In this document: positions 62,395 to 64,000 of the stretch, piece after piece
How positions within the stretch are numbered: position 1 is the stretch's first letter
Layout: each line of letters starts with the position of its first letter
From: JACDBE01 sp963714055
GTDB lineage: Bacteria; Actinomycetota; Acidimicrobiia; Spongiisociales; UBA5794
DNA length: 64,000 bases
NCBI GenBank assembly: GCA_963714055.1
Contig: OY970227.1
Location: 1,364,001-1,428,000, forward strand
Direction: 5' to 3'
Made by a program: the position numbers and the translations under genes
Notes under the pieces: model-generated
What the model was told of the DNA's origin: nothing
Databases searched by the model: none
What the model saw: only the letters and a program-made list of their open reading frames with translations

Positions 62395-62903
62395 AGAACC
62401 AGAAGGAAACGGCTACCAAGGCGGTCCACGCCAGCCTCGGTGCGCCCGTCGTGATCACCCGTCGGGTGCGTCACATCGGCGGCGAGCAGCTCAGGGAGCT
62501 CCGCGAGAGGCTCGCCGGCTACTCCGAGAAGCTGACCGCCACGGCGCAGGACCTGGTCGACGAGTACGCCGTCGAAGGCGAGAAGGTGGCCAAGCAGATC
62601 CGCGGCAACACCGTCGTCGAGGAGCTGCAGCACCGGGTCGACCTGGACAAGGTCACCGACCGGGTCGAGAAGCTGCGCGACCAGCTCGAGGCTGCCATGC
62701 AGAGCTGGCGGGAGAGCTTCAACCCCGGAGAGGCCAAGGAAGCCGCCACGAAGGTCGCCGTCGAGGCCGAGGAGACCAAGACGGTCCCGGCTGCCAAGCG
62801 CCCGGCGAAGGCGACGGGCACCGGCACCACCGCCCGGAAGCCCGCCGCCCGCAAGCCGGCTACCAAGTCCTCCACGACCAAGGCGACCACCGCCTCCAAC
62901 TGA
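62391..62903 (+). CDS. HbhA-like heparin-binding haemagglutinin-type protein
   Basis: 170 residues. Long amphipathic coiled-coil (LRELRERLAGYSEKLTATAQDLVDEY and DKVTDRVEKLRDQLEAAMQSW), then a Lys/Ala/Pro/Thr-rich tail (AAKRPAKATG, ARKPAARKPATK), the layout of mycobacterial HbhA. HbhA tails bind sulfated glycans and are methylated. Sequence identity is not high, so a surface adhesin or nucleoid/lipid-associated role are both possible. Coupled by ATGA to the XRE gene, as in Rv0474-hbhA. Confidence 0.72.
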   Translation: MKNQKETATKAVHASLGAPVVITRRVRHIGGEQLRELRERLAGYSEKLTATAQDLVDEYAVEGEKVAKQIRGNTVVEELQHRVDLDKVTDRVEKLRDQLEAAMQSWRESFNPGEAKEAATKVAVEAEETKTVPAAKRPAKATGTGTTARKPAARKPATKSSTTKATTASN

Positions 62904-62961
62904 CCGACTTTGCGTGAGCCGGGGGCGGTACCTCCCTTCCCGCCCCCCGGCACCGCAAGAC

Positions 62962-62992
62962 GAAGCGCCCCGGTCCCTGACCGGGGCGCTTC
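62962..62992 (+). terminator. Hairpin terminator after the HbhA-like gene
   Basis: Perfect 14-bp stem GAAGCGCCCCGGTC / GACCGGGGCGCTTC with loop CCT, 58 bases after the stop. No U-run, as with the other terminators in this window. Confidence 0.82.
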
Positions 62993-63063
62993 CGCGTCCT
63001 CAGGGCGACGGGGCGGTAGTCGGTGCGTGCTCCTCGACGTGCCGGCGGCGCCGAGCCCTCTCG

Positions 63064-63468
63064 TCAGTGCTTGACGACAGGGTCGAGGGTCTTGGCGTGG
63101 TCGACCCACCTGGCCACCATCGACTCGGTCGGGAGGCGCCGGACCAGCCGCTTGGCCGTGTTGATCTCGACCATCGTCGACAGCAGGTTGGCCGGGTTGC
63201 GCCGCCGCAGCTCCTTGACGGTGTCGACCCCTGCGGACTCGAGGAGCCCGGAGTACTCCTCCCCGACGCCTTTCACCCGGAACAGGTCGGCCCGGTTGAC
63301 CCAGCTGAGGATGAGCTGCTCGTTGATGCCGGTGGCGGCGGCGAGCTCTGCCCTGCCCTTGCGGGTGGCGCCCTGCTTCAACAACGCCTCCGTGGTGCGG
63401 ATCCGGCCCTTCCTCAGCTTCGTGGCGAGCCTGTGTTCGATCCCCTCGATCGCGTCGATGGAGGGCAT
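63064..63468 (-). CDS. DUF4332-like helix-hairpin-helix protein
   Basis: 134 residues. IEGIEHRLATKLRKGRIRTTEALLKQG and VKGVGEEYSGLLESAGVDTVKELRRRNPANL form two HhH-like repeats of the DUF4332 family, which bind nucleic acids in other proteins. ATG at 63468 follows GAAGGGAGCGGA. Function unknown. The HbhA-like transcript converges from the left. Confidence 0.8.
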   Translation of the reverse strand: MPSIDAIEGIEHRLATKLRKGRIRTTEALLKQGATRKGRAELAAATGINEQLILSWVNRADLFRVKGVGEEYSGLLESAGVDTVKELRRRNPANLLSTMVEINTAKRLVRRLPTESMVARWVDHAKTLDPVVKH

Positions 63469-63677
63469 TGGTTCCGCTCCCTTCCGCGGAAGGGACGCTC
63501 TGCCGGCGTCCGCTCTGCTGCGGCGGGAGCATACCGGGAGGTGGACCCGCCGGGTCGGCCGAGCATGCCGGGACGCCGCCCGGTGGACCGCAGCCGGGCC
63601 GGCGGAGGCAGGCGCGTCCGCCGTCGAGGGCCCCATGAGGCGAATCCCCGGTGTGATACGCTGCCGCCCTCACATAG
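63469..63677. other. Intergenic region before the c-di-AMP riboswitch
   Basis: About 210 bases between the DUF4332-like gene start and the riboswitch. Near 63657-63662 TACGCT is a likely -10 box for the riboswitch transcript. No gene or repeat is visible in the rest. Confidence 0.5.
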
Positions 63678-63840
63678 ACCGCCGAGCTCGACGAATGTCG
63701 AGGCGGGGGACCCATTGACCGGCTGACGTCACCGCACCAAGGTACGTCGATCCGGTGGCCCCCGGGGCGAATCCCGGTCACCTGACCGGGTAGGGCGACT
63801 TTCCTGCCCGAGCCCGACAGCTAACCCCGCAGGCGACAGA
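63678..63840 (+). ncRNA. Cyclic di-AMP riboswitch (ydaO-yuaA type)
   Basis: The conserved core can be read in order: GCCGAGCTC, GGGGGACCC, GGGGCGAATC, then GGGTAGGGCGACTTTCCTGCCCG and CCCGACAGCTAACCCCG-AGGCG. This matches the ydaO-yuaA RNA that turns off genes when c-di-AMP binds. In actinobacteria it typically precedes cell-wall hydrolase or resuscitation-factor genes. The gene below begins about 15 bases later. A TACGCT box at 63657-63662 is the probable promoter. Confidence 0.9.
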
Positions 63841-63854
63841 GGAAAGGGACAGGC

Positions 63855-64000
63855 TTGTACCGTGTCGTCATCGCGGCGGCTCCTCTCGGAGTCGCCCGGT
63901 TGCTGACATCCGTCGCCGATCGTAGGGCCCGGGATTCGGATGCCATGAGCACCGGCAACCGCCGCGTCGTTCGCCTCCTCGCCTACTCCAGCATCTTCGT
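63855..64000 (+). CDS. Gene under the c-di-AMP riboswitch (3' partial)
   Basis: The frame is open from TTG at 63855 to the window end; GAGGAAAGGGA ribosome site lies 6 bases before TTG. An in-frame ATG at 63945 is a second option, giving MSTGNRRVVRLLAYSSIFV and a hydrophobic stretch that looks like the start of a signal peptide. In related bacteria genes under this riboswitch encode NlpC/P60 or Rpf-like cell-wall hydrolases; too little is visible here to confirm. Confidence 0.6.
   Translation, partial: MYRVVIAAAPLGVARLLTSVADRRARDSDAMSTGNRRVVRLLAYSSIF

Noticed and set aside
600..63781. Many long open frames on the strand opposite real genes (for example opposite PPDK, PolX, Kgd, NadE)
   Set aside because: High GC removes stops from antisense frames. 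Their products are Arg/Gly/Pro-rich without family motifs, and the opposite strand carries clear proteins.

Overview
This window is a GC-rich (roughly 70%) chromosomal segment of an actinobacterium. Markers: a four-cysteine WhiB protein, the proteasome activator Bpa ending in Gly-Gln-Tyr-Leu, the actinobacterial E2-E1 fusion Kgd, a BMP/PNP nucleoside operon, an Rv0474-like regulator paired with an HbhA-like Lys/Ala/Pro protein, an EtfD-like quinone oxidoreductase, a DUF222/HNH gene under a LexA box, and a c-di-AMP riboswitch. A class-level placement such as Acidimicrobiia is only an inference. Many genes carry a TANNNT -10 box 6-8 bases before ATG/GTG, i.e. leaderless transcripts, and this settles several start choices. 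Layout. 1-7.8 kb: end of a cyclophilin, a cysteine-less pyridine nucleotide oxidoreductase, WhiB, a thioesterase with a PPDK-like enzyme, Bpa, and a membrane molybdopterin oxidoreductase. 7.9-11.2 kb: accessory island with a dispersed repeat, a VapBC pair, a Phd/RelE pair, a 46-aa membrane protein, a relic vapC tail and the SOS-boxed DUF222/HNH gene. 11.2-15.8 kb: PolX, a PGM1-type ATP-grasp ligase, a Ddn-like protein, PheA. 16-22 kb: nucleoside importer (lipoprotein, double ATPase, two permeases) ending in purine nucleoside phosphorylase. 22-30 kb: Kgd behind a tandem palindrome, a SnoaL-like protein, a secreted beta-helix protein, EtfD-like protein. 30-39 kb: small proteins, PspA, a PfkB kinase, a sugar ABC importer divergent from a ROK regulator, a Gfo/Idh/MocA dehydrogenase. 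39-46.6 kb: a CRTAC1/ASPIC protein, an M24-like protein, then on the other strand the operon proC - proline dehydrogenase - NqrB/UnbU-like membrane protein. 46.6-54 kb: a membrane-anchored protein with identical 162-bp tandem repeats, hydrolases, MgtE, a lipoprotein, a class IV aminotransferase and NadE. 54-64 kb: carboxylate-amine ligase, M20 amidohydrolase, TyrA-AroF, DMT permease, epimerase-acyltransferase, XRE/HbhA pair, a DUF4332-like protein and a c-di-AMP riboswitch before a gene cut by the window end. The genes form a few coherent modules: aromatic amino-acid synthesis (PheA, TyrA, AroF), purine nucleoside salvage, regulated sugar uptake and use, and proline/P5C cycling next to membrane redox proteins. 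At least nine otherwise intact genes are broken by indels, almost always a single extra base outside homopolymers. I read this as uncorrected insertion errors in the assembly, and the merged spans given here are the intended genes. Two dispersed repeat families (three copies each) sit at gene ends and between genes.
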